Shown: one piece after another, positions 1 to 12,895 of the stretch
Position numbering within the stretch: position 1 is the first letter of the stretch
Layout of the letters: each line of letters starts with the position of its first letter
DNA from: Micromonospora sp. H61
GTDB taxonomy: Bacteria > Actinomycetota > Actinomycetes > Mycobacteriales > Micromonosporaceae
DNA length: 64,000 nt
Direction: 5' to 3'
NCBI RefSeq assembly: GCF_018070325.1
Contig: NZ_JAGPXY010000027.1
Location: forward strand, 1 to 64,000
Notes under the pieces: model-generated
The model's input: the letters and a program-made list of their open reading frames with translations, nothing else
Told to the model about the DNA's origin: nothing
Databases searched by the model: none
Program-made: the position numbers and the translations under genes

Positions 1-506
1 CGGCTGCTCTCGTCGGTGGCCGGGCGGTGCCCGAGCAGGTGGACGCGGCCGGGCTCGATCAGCGTGCCGCCGGGACCGACGGCGGCGGCGGGGCCGCACC
101 CGGTGACAACCGAGAGGTCCATGTCGGCGGCCTCACCCGTCGGTGAGGTCGTGCCGTCGAGGAAGTCCGGGTGGGCGTCGACGAACCACAGGTCGGTCGC
201 CGGGGGTAGGGCCCGGCAGACGCCGGGCAGGATGGCGCAGTCGCCGCCGAGCACCAGTGGTCGGTGGCCGTCCGCGATCAGTGCGCCGATGCGCGCGGCG
301 ATGGCGCCGCCGGCCCGGACCAGGCCCGCCGCGCCGATCACCCCGCTGGCCGGGTCGCGGTTCGGGTCGCGCAACCGCGCCTCGTCGATCCGCCCGTCGT
401 CGTCGGCGGCCAGGGCCTCGCGCAGGCCGGCGCGGCGCAGCGCGGCCGGGGCCCGCTCCTCGCCGCGCCCGGCTCCGGAGGAGTCCAGCGGCGCGTCCAC
501 GATCAT
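1..506 (-). CDS. Arginase/agmatinase-family hydrolase, partial
   Basis: The gene reads leftward and runs off the window, so only about the first 168 codons are present. The translation begins MIVDAPLDSSGAGRG and contains LVLGGDCAILPG and FVDAHPDF followed by GEAADMDL. These are the manganese-binding signatures of the ureohydrolase (arginase, agmatinase, formimidoylglutamase) fold, with the Asp-Ala-His-x-Asp metal motif at about residues 115-119. The usual GGDH motif reads GGDC here, as in some actinobacterial members. The missing C-terminal half carries the second Asp pair, so the substrate cannot be told. A GTG three codons upstream (515) is an alternative start. Confidence 0.8.
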   Translation of the reverse strand, partial: MIVDAPLDSSGAGRGEERAPAALRRAGLREALAADDDGRIDEARLRDPNRDPASGVIGAAGLVRAGGAIAARIGALIADGHRPLVLGGDCAILPGVCRALPPATDLWFVDAHPDFLDGTTSPTGEAADMDLSVVTGCGPAAAVGPGGTLIEPGRVHLLGHRPATDESS

Positions 507-707
507 CCAGCGCACGTCCGCAGCGTACCGGCGCGGCCGGCCGTCCCGGCCGCATTCTGTGGTGTGGCTGGGAGTACGCCGATGTGCCCGCGACGGCGAC
601 GACGACCGGCGTACGGTGAGGGACAAGTCCGGCTTTATGGGTCAAAAGCCTCATCGGTGTACGCCCTGGGACGCCGGTATCGAGGCGGCGAGGGCAAGGA
701 GCGATCG

Positions 708-857
708 GTGGAACATCTGGCCTACCTGGACGCGGGGTCCGGCAGCCTGATCGTGCAGGCTGTCGTCGGTGGGGTGGCTGGCGCCGCGGTCGCCGCGAAA
801 CTCTACTGGCGACGGCTGGTCGACCGGTTCCGCCGGCAACCCACCGACCAGCGCTGA
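708..857 (+). CDS. Small single-pass membrane protein (49 aa)
   Basis: This short gene starts with GTG, preceded by AAGGA at 696-700. The product begins VEHLAYLDAGSGS, has one hydrophobic Gly/Ala/Val-rich helix (about residues 14-33) and ends in a very basic tail (KLYWRRLVDRFRR), so the C-terminus should face the cytoplasm. The spacing to the downstream methyltransferase gene is 17 bases, which suggests one transcript with it and the sulfatase-like gene. The function is unknown; its position suggests an accessory protein of the same envelope-modification unit (inference). Confidence 0.65.
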   Translation: MEHLAYLDAGSGSLIVQAVVGGVAGAAVAAKLYWRRLVDRFRRQPTDQR

Positions 858-874
858 GCGGGCCAGCCCCGACG

Positions 875-2305
875 ATGGCGATCTCACCCACCGAGGTACG
901 GCCCGAGCCGGCCTCCTTCCGCGACCCCGCCAACCGGGTCTTCCACGTCGGCGACGAGGTGCTGCGCGGGCTGGACCCCCAGGCTGCCGCGCACTGGCGG
1001 GCGCTGACCGGCAGCACGTTCTTCCCGGCGCTGGTCGCCGCGCGCAAGGTCTGCGCCACCGAGGACGCTCCGCCCACCCTGGTGCCGGCCGCGACCGGGA
1101 CACCGTGGGCGGCCGTGCTGCGCCACGAGCGCATCCCGTTCGTCTCCCACCCGTACGAGTGGTCGTTCAGCATGCTGCGCGACGCCGCCCTGCTGCACCT
1201 GGAGATCCTGACCGCCGCGCTCGGCGAGGGTTTCACCACGAAGGACGGCTCGGCGTACAACCTCCAGTGGCGCGGCGCCCAACCGGTCTTCATCGACATC
1301 GGCTCCTTCGAGCCGATGCGTGACGGCGAACCGTGGGCAGGCTACCGGCAGTTCTGCCAGACCGTGCTCTACCCGCTGATGCTCACCGCCCACCTGGGCG
1401 TCGACTTCCAACCGTGGCTGCGTGCCCGGGTCGACGGCATCGAGGCCGACGAGCTACGGCCACTGTTCAACGGGGCCCGCCGGCTGCGCCCCGGCGTGCT
1501 GACCCACCTGCACCTGCACGGGGCCATGCAGCACCGCAACGCCGCCGCCAGCACCACTGAGGTACGCGACCAACTGCGGGCCGCCGGCTTCTCCCGGGAG
1601 CTGCTGCTCGCCACGGTACGCGGCATCGAGAAGCTGGTCGGCAAGCTGGACCGCCGCCCGCCCGAGAGCCACTGGTCGGACTACCAACGCACCTGCGGCT
1701 ACTCGGCCCGCGACCGGGTGGCGAAGGAGCAGTTCGTGGCCGTCGCTGTCGCCGCCGGCACCCGCCCCCGCCTGGTGCTCGACCTCGGCGCCAACGACGG
1801 CCGGTACTCCCGGCTGGCGGCCGGGCACGCCGACTACGTGGTCGCCGTCGAGCAGGACCCCACGGTCGTCGACGAGCTGTACCGGCAGCTGCGCTCCGAG
1901 GGGCAGCGCCGCATCCTGCCGCTGGTGCTGGACCTGGCCGACCCCTCACCGGGTGGCGGCTGGCGGGGCGTCGAGCGGGCCGGCTTCGCCGAGCGGGCGT
2001 CCGCCGACGTGGTGCTCGCCCTGGCCGTGGTGCACCACCTGGCGATCGGGCGCAACGTGCCGCTGCCGGAGGTCATCGACTGGCTGGCCGGGCTGACCGC
2101 GCCGGGCGGCGCGGTGGTGGTGGAGTTCGTGCACCCGGAGGACCCGATGGCGACCCGGCTGCTGGCCAACAAGCCCGCCGGTCTCTTCCCGGACTACCGA
2201 CGCGACGCCTTCGAGACGTTGCTCGCCGCCCGCGGACGGATCACCGATCGGCTGGAACTGCCCTCGGGAACCCGCACGCTGTACCGGACGGTGATGGGTG
2301 GCTGA
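875..2305 (+). CDS. SAM-dependent class I methyltransferase
   Basis: The 476-residue protein has a C-terminal Rossmann methyltransferase domain. Motif I is LVLDLGANDGRYS at about residues 295-307, an acidic motif II follows (VVAVEQD) and a motif-IV-like VVLALAVVHHL lies near residue 380. The N-terminal 270 residues resemble the kinase-like or acceptor-recognition part of nodulation/LPS-type methyltransferases (YEWSFSMLRDAALLHLEI, FIDIGSFEP). The substrate is unknown. The stop overlaps the start of the next gene by 8 bases, so the pair is probably translationally coupled and the methyltransferase may act on the same surface glycan or lipid. No strong ribosome binding site precedes the ATG. Confidence 0.8.
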   Translation: MAISPTEVRPEPASFRDPANRVFHVGDEVLRGLDPQAAAHWRALTGSTFFPALVAARKVCATEDAPPTLVPAATGTPWAAVLRHERIPFVSHPYEWSFSMLRDAALLHLEILTAALGEGFTTKDGSAYNLQWRGAQPVFIDIGSFEPMRDGEPWAGYRQFCQTVLYPLMLTAHLGVDFQPWLRARVDGIEADELRPLFNGARRLRPGVLTHLHLHGAMQHRNAAASTTEVRDQLRAAGFSRELLLATVRGIEKLVGKLDRRPPESHWSDYQRTCGYSARDRVAKEQFVAVAVAAGTRPRLVLDLGANDGRYSRLAAGHADYVVAVEQDPTVVDELYRQLRSEGQRRILPLVLDLADPSPGGGWRGVERAGFAERASADVVLALAVVHHLAIGRNVPLPEVIDWLAGLTAPGGAVVVEFVHPEDPMATRLLANKPAGLFPDYRRDAFETLLAARGRITDRLELPSGTRTLYRTVMGG

Positions 2306-4352
2306 ACCGGCTTCCGTCGACCCGCCGGCCGCGGACCACCGGCCGCCGCCGGCCCCCGCACTGTGGGACCGGGGCTGGCGAGGTGAGCTGGGCCGGCTGC
2401 TGGAGATCGTCGCGCTGGTCGGTCTGGTGGTCACCCAGCCACTGCTGGACGTGCTCGGCCGCAGCCCCGACTTCTTCCTCTTCCACCGCACCGACCCGGC
2501 CCAGATCCTGCTGCTGCTCGCCCTGGTGACGGTGCTCCCCACGGCTGCGGTGGCGGTGCTCGGCGCGCTCAGCCGAGTGGCCGGCCGGACCGCCCGCGCC
2601 CTCGCCCACACCGGGCTGGTCGGGCTGCTGGTCGCCGCCCTCGCCGTGCAGGTGGGCCGACACGTCGCGCCACTTCGGGGCGTACCGCTGCTGTTGGTGG
2701 CCGTGCTGGTCGGAGCCGCCGGCGCGGCCGCGCACCGGCGGTGGCGGGCGCCGGGCCGGGTGCTGCGAGTGGCCGCCGCCGGCCCGGTGGCCTTCGTGGC
2801 GCTCTTCCTGCTCGCCTCGCCCACCTCGGCGGTGGTCCTGCCGCGCGGCGACGGCGGCGCGGCCGGCACCGCGCAGGGCTCGGCCGTGCACCCGCCGGTG
2901 GTCATGCTGATCCTCGACGAGCTGCCACTGGTCAGCCTGCTCGGCGCGGACGGGAAGATCGACGCCGGGCGGTACCCGCACTTCGCCGAGCTGGCCGGCG
3001 CCTCCACCTGGTACCGCAACTCCACCGGGGTCAGCGGATGGACGCCCAACGCGCTGCCGGCGATGCTCACCGGCCGCTACCCGGCCAAGCCGGTCGCCCC
3101 GCACTACTCGCAGTACCCGGACAACATCTTCACCGCCTTCGGCGGCCTGTACGACATCCGCGCCGAGGAGAGCATCACCCGGCTCTGCCCGCCCAGTCGC
3201 TGCGAGCAGCCGGTCACCCCCGAGCAAGGGCTCGGCGTGCTGGTCCGGGAGACCGGCAAGCTGCTCGGCCGGGTCGCCGGGCCCACGGAGAGCGCTGTCG
3301 ACCCGGAGGACTCCTACCGCGAGCAGACTCGCGCCGAAGCCGGCCTGGACGCCGCCGAACCGGTGCCGGCCGACCCGAAGTTCCGCTGGGACAGCCTGGA
3401 CGACAACCAACCGGCCCGGTTCACCAGCTTCCTCGCTGGGCTGAAGCCGACGACCCGGCCCACCCTGCACTTCCTGCACCTGCTGATGCCGCACTCACCG
3501 TGGGCGTACCTGCCGTCCGGGGCGCGCTACGACGCCCCCGAGGACCTGCCCAACGACGGTGCCGGGTGGGTCGACCTGGCCCGGCAGCGGCACCTCGCCC
3601 AGCTCGGCTACACCGACCGGCTCATCGGCGAGACGCTGCGGACGCTGCGCGCCAGCGGCCTCTACGACCAGGCCCTCGTCGTGGTGACCGCCGACCACGG
3701 GGTCAGCTTCCGCCCCGGCGCGCAGGGCCGGGGCATGGACGCCATCAAGGCCGCCGCCGGCGAGGTCGCCTGGGTGCCGACGTTTGTCAAGGAACCCCGG
3801 CAGCAGGCCGGCCGGGTGGACGACCGCAACTGGGAACACGTCGACCTGCTTCCGACAGTGGCCGACGAGGCCGGCGTCCGGCTGCCCTGGCGGGTCGACG
3901 GGCGCTCCGCCCGCCAGGCCCCCCGCACCGACGGCACGAAACACTTCTACGACCGCCCCGGCGAACCGGTCACCTTCGCCGGTGGCGTGCCCGCCCCGCC
4001 ACCCCTGCCGACACCCCACCCCCTGGTCGGCACCGAGGTCCGCGCCGGCCCCGCCGCCGGCAGCGCCCGGGTCGCCGACCTGGCCGCGTTCACCGCCACG
4101 GACCCGGACACCGGCACCCTCCCGGCACTGGTCTGGGGCGACGTCCCGGACCGGATCCCGGACGGCACACTCCTCGCCGTCGCCGTCAACGGCCGCATCG
4201 GGGCCGTCGTCCCGGTGGTGCCGGCCGACCTCGGCGGACGCCGGTTCGCCGCGCTGCTCGCCGACGACAAGCTGTTCCACGCCGGCACCAACCAGCTCGA
4301 CGTCTTCCAGGTCGCGACGGACGGTACGCTGCGACGCCTCAACCTGTCGTGA
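2298..4352 (+). CDS. Membrane-anchored sulfatase/phosphoglycerol-transferase family protein
   Basis: The gene starts with GTG inside the end of the methyltransferase gene. The 684-residue product has about five hydrophobic helices in residues 35-180, then an extracytoplasmic alkaline-phosphatase-superfamily domain. Visible signatures are VMLILDELP (metal-binding acidic residues), GWTPNALPAMLTGRYP (nucleophile Thr region) and VVTADHGVSF (metal-binding Asp-His). This is the pattern of LtaS/MdoB-type phosphoglycerol transferases and related sulfatases. It probably transfers or hydrolyses a phosphate or sulfate group on an envelope polymer; the exact reaction cannot be read from sequence. Confidence 0.8.
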   Translation: MAEPASVDPPAADHRPPPAPALWDRGWRGELGRLLEIVALVGLVVTQPLLDVLGRSPDFFLFHRTDPAQILLLLALVTVLPTAAVAVLGALSRVAGRTARALAHTGLVGLLVAALAVQVGRHVAPLRGVPLLLVAVLVGAAGAAAHRRWRAPGRVLRVAAAGPVAFVALFLLASPTSAVVLPRGDGGAAGTAQGSAVHPPVVMLILDELPLVSLLGADGKIDAGRYPHFAELAGASTWYRNSTGVSGWTPNALPAMLTGRYPAKPVAPHYSQYPDNIFTAFGGLYDIRAEESITRLCPPSRCEQPVTPEQGLGVLVRETGKLLGRVAGPTESAVDPEDSYREQTRAEAGLDAAEPVPADPKFRWDSLDDNQPARFTSFLAGLKPTTRPTLHFLHLLMPHSPWAYLPSGARYDAPEDLPNDGAGWVDLARQRHLAQLGYTDRLIGETLRTLRASGLYDQALVVVTADHGVSFRPGAQGRGMDAIKAAAGEVAWVPTFVKEPRQQAGRVDDRNWEHVDLLPTVADEAGVRLPWRVDGRSARQAPRTDGTKHFYDRPGEPVTFAGGVPAPPPLPTPHPLVGTEVRAGPAAGSARVADLAAFTATDPDTGTLPALVWGDVPDRIPDGTLLAVAVNGRIGAVVPVVPADLGGRRFAALLADDKLFHAGTNQLDVFQVATDGTLRRLNLS

Positions 4353-4464
4353 CCTGGCTTGCGGGTTCGGTCCGGTCCGGTCCCGTCTGGCGGGATGCCG
4401 GGTTTCCCGGCCGCCCGGTCGGGAATCGGGTGACGCATACCTCACCGCCGAACCACGGCGGACG

Positions 4465-4494
4465 TTGTCCCCCGAGCCGCAATTACGGTAGAAG
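4465..4494 (+). promoter_or_regulatory. Possible sigma-70-type promoter for gltA
   Basis: TTGTCC at 4465-4470 and TAGAAG at 4489-4494 are separated by 18 bases and lie 45 bases before the gltA start. The match is moderate and there is no experimental support. Confidence 0.3.
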
Positions 4495-4538
4495 CGAAGG
4501 CAATTCAACGTAGATCTGCCGGCGAAGCGAGGAACCAC

Positions 4539-5822
<1,284 letters not shown>

Positions 5823-5841
5823 CCCGCTCCTCGCTAAACGA

Positions 5842-5875
5842 GCAGGCCGTCGACCCCTCCGGGTCGACGGCCTGC
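5842..5875 (+). terminator. Intrinsic terminator after gltA
   Basis: A perfect 15-bp inverted repeat (arms 5842-5856 and 5861-5875) has a 4-base CTCC loop and starts 20 bases after the gltA stop. There is no long T tract, as is usual in high-GC actinobacteria. It may also serve the convergent gene ending at 5938. Confidence 0.85.
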
Positions 5876-5937
5876 CGCGTTTCCGCGCCCCGAGCTGTCC
5901 CCGGCATGAGTCGATCACGAACGGGTGACGCCGGGGC

Positions 5938-6582
5938 TCAGAAGGCGGAGATGTCCTGGGCCCGCTCGCTGCGACTCAGCGCGCTGATCAGCGCGGACTG
6001 GCCACGGCGGCGCACGGCCAGCCGGACCAGCAGGTCGCGTACGGGGTCGAAGACGTCCGCCGGGAACTCCGGCGTGGGCAGGCCGACGCTCACCGCGAGG
6101 TCGTCGGAATGGACCACGATCTCCAACTGGCGGGTGAGCAGGAACTCTCCGCGCGGAAGGGCCCAGCCCTGCCACGGGATCGGCACGACGTCACGAGCGG
6201 CACCCCGCGAGAGCAGGTCGCCGACCTCCGTCAGCGCCTGGGCGGAACGGGCGTGCAGATCGGCCGGCCCGCGTACGGCGTCGGCCTCGTCGGGGCCGGA
6301 CGCGACTGTGTTCTTGTCCGGGGACCCCTCGGAGACCCAGGCGGCCCGCTCGTAGTGGTTGTCGGCCGACTCCAGGACCGGCAGGTCCGTCGGCATTGGC
6401 AGTAGCTCCGCCGCACGGACCGCCTGACGTCCCAGGTGGCACGCCAGCCCACCCACGGACAGGTGTGGCAGGGCGCTCGGGCTCGACCACCGCTCGGTCA
6501 CCTCGGGGCGTCGAATCAGGTCCAACGCGATCGAGGCGGCGACCGGAAAGCTGGCATCCAGGGCGTCGACAGGACGAGACAT
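5938..6582 (-). CDS. Maleylpyruvate isomerase/DinB-type N-terminal domain protein
   Basis: The 214-residue protein belongs to the actinobacterial mycothiol-dependent maleylpyruvate isomerase N-terminal / DinB-2 four-helix-bundle group (TIGR03083-like). Indicators are the early LSVGGLACHLGRQ segment, in which the His is the first metal ligand, and TRQLEIVVHSDDLAVSVGL, which carries the second histidine. Such proteins bind a divalent metal and often use mycothiol as thiol cofactor; the substrate here is unknown. The ATG at 6582 is preferred over an upstream in-frame start because the family begins shortly before the first helix. Confidence 0.7.
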   Translation of the reverse strand: MSRPVDALDASFPVAASIALDLIRRPEVTERWSSPSALPHLSVGGLACHLGRQAVRAAELLPMPTDLPVLESADNHYERAAWVSEGSPDKNTVASGPDEADAVRGPADLHARSAQALTEVGDLLSRGAARDVVPIPWQGWALPRGEFLLTRQLEIVVHSDDLAVSVGLPTPEFPADVFDPVRDLLVRLAVRRRGQSALISALSRSERAQDISAF

Positions 6583-6661
6583 CCGCACATTCTGGCAGCC
6601 CCGACCGACAGCCGCCGGGCAGCGCGGAGCGCTCGCCACAACAGGATCGACCCCGCCCGAG

Positions 6662-6711
6662 CCCGAGCCAGGCCCGAGTCCCGGCTGAACCGGAATCGGG
6701 CCTGGCTCGGG
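6662..6711 (-). terminator. Terminator downstream of the GT4 glycosyltransferase
   Basis: A perfect 16-bp inverted repeat (arms 6662-6677 and 6696-6711) has an 18-base loop that contains a further CCGG/CCGG pairing. It begins 7 bases after the stop of the leftward gene that ends at 6718. Confidence 0.75.
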
Positions 6712-6717
6712 GAGGGG

Positions 6718-8154
6718 TCAGCGCAGGCCGGCGGCGGCGAGCAGGTTGCCCTCGGGGAGCGCCGGGAGGGCGCTACCCTGCGACATCCGCTGCTCGGCGC
6801 GCTCGGCGGTGAACGCGGCGTCGTGGTGGATGGCTGCGGCGTAGCTGGCGGCGGTGCGCTGGGCGATCGCGGCCCAGCCGTACTGGTCGTGGACCATCCG
6901 GCGGGCGCGGCGGGCCATGACGCGGGAACGGTCGGCGTCCGACAGCAGCGCGTCCACGGCGTCGGTGAGGCTGCCCGGGTCGTGCGGACGGAAGGTCATC
7001 CCGGTGACGCCCGGCTCGACGATCTCGCCGAGGCCACCGGTGGCGGCGACGGCCAGGGGAGCGCCGGCCGCGGCGCCCTCCAGTGCCACCATGCCGAACG
7101 GCTCGTAGATGCTCGGCACGGCGAAGCAGTCGGACGCGGCCATCAGCGCCGGCAGGTCGGTGCCGCCGAGGAAGCCCGGCATGGTGACCATGCCGCCGAG
7201 GCCGCGGCGGTGCACCTCGGCCTCCAACTCGGCGCGGTACGGGCCGTCACCGGCGATCACGGCACGCAGGCCGGGGTGCCGCTCGCGCAGCCGGGGGAGC
7301 GCGGCGATCAGGTGCTGGACGCCCTTCTCGTACACCAGGCGGCCGGCGAAGGTGACCAGCGGGCCGTTGCCGGCGAAGCGGGCGCGGGCGGCGGCCACGG
7401 CACGCGCGGGCACCCGCCAGCGGTGCGGCTCCACGCCGTTGGCGACCACGTCGACCCGTCCGGCCGGTACGCCGAACAGCGCGTTCACCTCGTCGCGCAT
7501 GTACCCGGAGCAGACGATCACCCGGTTGGACTCGCTGCTGAGCCACTGCTCGACACCGTGGATGGTGCGGTTCATCTCCTCCGGCAGCCAGCCCTGGTGC
7601 CGGCCGGCCTCGGTGGCGTGGATCGTGCTGACCAGCGGGATGTCCAGGTGGTCGCGCAACGTCATCGCGGTGTGCGCGACGAGCCAGTCGTGGGCGTGGA
7701 TGACGTCGTAGGAGCCGGCCTGGGCGGCGCGCAGGGCGGTGCGGGTGAGGGTGTGGTTGAAGGCCATGGTCCAGGCCAGCAGGGAGCCGGTGGCGAGGGG
7801 GAAGGTGACCGGGTCCTCGGGGGCGCGCAGGATGCGCACGCCGTCGGCGTACTCCTCCAGGGGTGCGCCGTCGGAGTGGCGGGTGACGACGGTGACCTCG
7901 TGGCCGGCGGCGGCGAGGGCGACCGAGAGGGCGTGCACGTGTCGACCGAGACCGCCGACGAGCACCGGCGGGTACTCCCAGGACAGCATGAGGATGCGGC
8001 GGGTCTGCGGGGGCACCCCGGGGCCGGACTGCGCCGGCACGGGCGTGCCGGGCTGCGCGGTCGGACCGGGCTGCGCGGGGGGCCGGGAGGTCAGGGTGGG
8101 CCGGTGGGCCCGGTCCTTGGTGGCAGCGAGCTGCTCGTCGACCCGCACTGTCAC
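6718..8154 (-). CDS. Glycosyltransferase family 4 protein (glycogen-synthase-like)
   Basis: The 478-residue protein is a GT-B retaining glycosyltransferase. After a Pro-rich 45-residue leader it shows LMLSWEYPPVLVGGLGRHV (N-domain Gly-rich loop), VVANGVEPHRW, FAGRLVYEKG and the EX7E motif in EPFGMVALE. The GTG at 8154 is chosen because GGAG lies 8 bases upstream and longer in-frame extensions lack family similarity. The start faces glgX, so the two units share a divergent promoter region. From the neighbours, a role in alpha-glucan (glycogen or maltosyl-phosphate) synthesis is likely; sequence alone does not fix donor or acceptor. Confidence 0.85.
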   Translation of the reverse strand: MTVRVDEQLAATKDRAHRPTLTSRPPAQPGPTAQPGTPVPAQSGPGVPPQTRRILMLSWEYPPVLVGGLGRHVHALSVALAAAGHEVTVVTRHSDGAPLEEYADGVRILRAPEDPVTFPLATGSLLAWTMAFNHTLTRTALRAAQAGSYDVIHAHDWLVAHTAMTLRDHLDIPLVSTIHATEAGRHQGWLPEEMNRTIHGVEQWLSSESNRVIVCSGYMRDEVNALFGVPAGRVDVVANGVEPHRWRVPARAVAAARARFAGNGPLVTFAGRLVYEKGVQHLIAALPRLRERHPGLRAVIAGDGPYRAELEAEVHRRGLGGMVTMPGFLGGTDLPALMAASDCFAVPSIYEPFGMVALEGAAAGAPLAVAATGGLGEIVEPGVTGMTFRPHDPGSLTDAVDALLSDADRSRVMARRARRMVHDQYGWAAIAQRTAASYAAAIHHDAAFTAERAEQRMSQGSALPALPEGNLLAAAGLR

Positions 8155-8469
8155 ATCAGTCTCCGTCCATGCATGGTGAGGCGCGCCGACGTCAGTGGCG
8201 GCGGAGCGAGAGGTGTAAGGGGTGGCGGATGGCCAGGCGGGCACGCGCGAACGCTTGTCCCCGGTCAAGGAAAGTGCATAGGACCCGAGAACGCACCTCG
8301 AAAAGGGCCATCGTGACGGAGGACACCCGATCGGTGTAGCGCGCATCAGACGGGCGGTTTTCGCCCGTCGCCTGAAAGGATGGATTGGCGCGCCCGGGCC
8401 GGGGGCACTACCTGCGTGCGCGCGGGCGATCTCGGCCGGTGCGCACATAACCATGGTCTAAGGAGCGAC
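8155..8469. other. Divergent intergenic region between GT4 gene and glgX
   Basis: These 315 bases hold no convincing gene. They must contain the promoters of both the leftward glycosyltransferase and the rightward glgX-treY-treZ operon. The glgX ribosome binding site is TAAGGAG at 8458-8464, 5 bases before its ATG. No clear operator palindrome was found. Confidence 0.6.
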
Positions 8470-10587
<2,118 letters not shown>

Positions 10588-10588
10588 C

Positions 10589-12895
10589 ATGCCGGCCACC
10601 CCTCCCACTGCCACCTACCGCGTCCAGGTCCGCCCCGGCTTCGACCTGGACGCCACCGCCGCGATCGTCGACTATCTGGACGACCTCGGCGTCAGCCACC
10701 TCTACAGCGCCCCGCTGCTGACCGCCACCCCCGGCTCCCAGCACGGCTACGACGTTGTCGACCACCGGGCCGTCAACCCGGAGCTGGGCGGGGAGGCCGC
10801 CCGCCAGCGGCTGCTGACCGCCCTGCGCGACAAGCACCTCGGCCTGGTCGTCGACATCGTGCCCAACCACGCCGGGGTGGCCGTCCCGGCCGCCAACCCC
10901 GCCTGGTGGGACGTGCTGCGCCGGGGGCGCGACTCGGCGTACGCCGACTGGTTCGACATCGACTGGGACCGGGGCCGCCTGATGCTGCCGGTGCTGGGCG
11001 ACGATGAGGCCGCCCTCGACGACCTCAAGGTGGTCGGCGGGGAGCTGCGCTACCACGAGCACCGCTTTCCGATCGCCGACGGCACCGGCGACGGCAGCGC
11101 CCGCGAGGTGCACGACCGGCAGCACTACGAGCTGGTCTCCTGGCGGCGCGGCGACGCCGAGCTGACGTACCGCCGGTTCTTCGCCATCGCGGGCCTGGCG
11201 GGTCTGCGGGTGGAGGACCCGGCCGTCTTCGCCGCCACCCACGAGCTGATCCTGCGCTGGGCCGCCGCCGGGGAGGTCGACGGCATCCGCGTCGACCACC
11301 CGGACGGCCTGCGCGACCCGGCCGGCTACCTGGCCCGGTTGCGGGCCGCCGCGCCCGACGCCTGGCTCGTGGTGGAGAAGATCCTGGAGTACGGCGAGGA
11401 GCTGCCGGACTGGCCGGTGGACGGCACCACCGGCTACGACGCCCTGGCCGCTGTCGGTGGGCTCTTCGTCGACACCGACGCCGAGGGTGACTTCACCGCG
11501 CTGGACAACCGCCTCACCGGGCAGCACACGTCCTGGGAGGACCTGACCCACACCACCAAACTGGCCGCCGCCACCCAACTGCTCGCCGCCGAGCTGACCC
11601 GGCTGGCCGCCCTCGCCCCCGAGGTGCCCACCGAGCAGGCCCGCGCAGCGCTCGCCGAGATGGCCGCAGCGTTCGCCGTCTACCGGGGCTACCCGCCGCA
11701 CGGCGCCCGGCACCTCGCCGCCGCCCGCTCCGAGGCCGGCCGCCGCCGCCCCGACCTGGCGGGGGCCCTGGACGCGATCACCCGCCGACTGCGCAACCCC
11801 GACGACGAGCTGGCCCAACGGTTTCCGCAGCTCACCGGCGCGGTGATGGCCAAGGGCGTGGAGGACACCGCGTTCTACCGCTGGACCCGGGTCGTGGCGC
11901 TCAACGAGGTCGGCGACAACCCCGCCCACTTCGGGGTGCCGCCGGCGGAGTTCCACCGCTTCGCCGCCGCCCAACAGGTCCGTTGGCCGGCCAGCATGAC
12001 CACCCTCTCCACCCACGACACCAAACGCGGCGAGGACGTCCGCGCCCGCCTCGCCGTGCTCAGCGAACTGCCGGGCCGCTGGGCCGAGCAGGTCAAGACC
12101 TGGATGGAGTACGCGCCGCTGCCCGACCCGGCCTTCGCCCACCTGCTCTGGCAGACCGCCGTCGGCGCGTGGCCGATCGAGCGGGAACGGCTGCACGCGT
12201 ACGTCGAGAAGGCCGCCCGGGAGGCCGGGGCCTCGACCAGTTGGGCGGACCCCGACCCGGCCTTCGAGCAGGCAGTGCACGCGGTGGTCGACCAGATGTA
12301 CGACGACCCGAGCCTGCACGACGAGCTGACCGAACTCGCCGCCGCCATCGCCCCGGCCGGCTGGTGCAACTCGCTCGGGCAGAAGCTGATCCAACTCACC
12401 ATGCCCGGGGTGCCGGACACCTACCAGGGCACCGAGCTGTGGGACAACTCCCTCGTCGACCCGGACAACCGCCGCCCGGTCGACTTCGACGTACGCCGAG
12501 AGCTGCTGGCACGCATCGACGGCGGCTGGCGTCCCCCGATCGACACCGACGGAGCGGCGAAGCTGCTCGTCGTCTCGCGGACCCTGCGGCTGCGGCGGGC
12601 GCACCCGGAGCTGTTCACCACCTACCGACCGGTGCCCGCGCACGGGCGGGTGGGCCGGCACGTGGTGGCCTTCGACAGGGGCGGCGCGATCGCCGTGGCG
12701 ACCCGGCTGCCGCTGGGCCTGGCGCGCGCCGGCGGCTGGTGTGACACAGCACTGTCACTTCCCGTTCACGAGATGAAGGACCTGTTCACCGGCCGGGTCT
12801 ACAGTGGCGGGGAGACCCCTCTGGACGGCCTTCTGGCCGACTATCCCGTGGCTCTGCTGGCTCCTCTCACCGCTGCCGAGGAGGCCGTTTCATGA
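10589..12895 (+). CDS. treY: Malto-oligosyltrehalose synthase
   Basis: The 768-residue GH13 enzyme isomerises the reducing-end alpha-1,4 bond of a maltodextrin to the alpha-1,1 bond of trehalose. Characteristic segments are ATYRVQVRPGFDLDA and LYSAPLLTATPGSQHGYDVVD at the N-terminus, VVDIVPNHAGV, DGIRVDHPDGLRDP (nucleophile Asp), LVVEKILEYGEELP (acid/base Glu) and TTLSTHDTKRGEDVRARL. Its length is normal for TreY. It lies directly after glgX and overlaps treZ by 4 bases (ATGA), so translation of the two is coupled. Confidence 0.96.
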   Translation: MPATPPTATYRVQVRPGFDLDATAAIVDYLDDLGVSHLYSAPLLTATPGSQHGYDVVDHRAVNPELGGEAARQRLLTALRDKHLGLVVDIVPNHAGVAVPAANPAWWDVLRRGRDSAYADWFDIDWDRGRLMLPVLGDDEAALDDLKVVGGELRYHEHRFPIADGTGDGSAREVHDRQHYELVSWRRGDAELTYRRFFAIAGLAGLRVEDPAVFAATHELILRWAAAGEVDGIRVDHPDGLRDPAGYLARLRAAAPDAWLVVEKILEYGEELPDWPVDGTTGYDALAAVGGLFVDTDAEGDFTALDNRLTGQHTSWEDLTHTTKLAAATQLLAAELTRLAALAPEVPTEQARAALAEMAAAFAVYRGYPPHGARHLAAARSEAGRRRPDLAGALDAITRRLRNPDDELAQRFPQLTGAVMAKGVEDTAFYRWTRVVALNEVGDNPAHFGVPPAEFHRFAAAQQVRWPASMTTLSTHDTKRGEDVRARLAVLSELPGRWAEQVKTWMEYAPLPDPAFAHLLWQTAVGAWPIERERLHAYVEKAAREAGASTSWADPDPAFEQAVHAVVDQMYDDPSLHDELTELAAAIAPAGWCNSLGQKLIQLTMPGVPDTYQGTELWDNSLVDPDNRRPVDFDVRRELLARIDGGWRPPIDTDGAAKLLVVSRTLRLRRAHPELFTTYRPVPAHGRVGRHVVAFDRGGAIAVATRLPLGLARAGGWCDTALSLPVHEMKDLFTGRVYSGGETPLDGLLADYPVALLAPLTAAEEAVS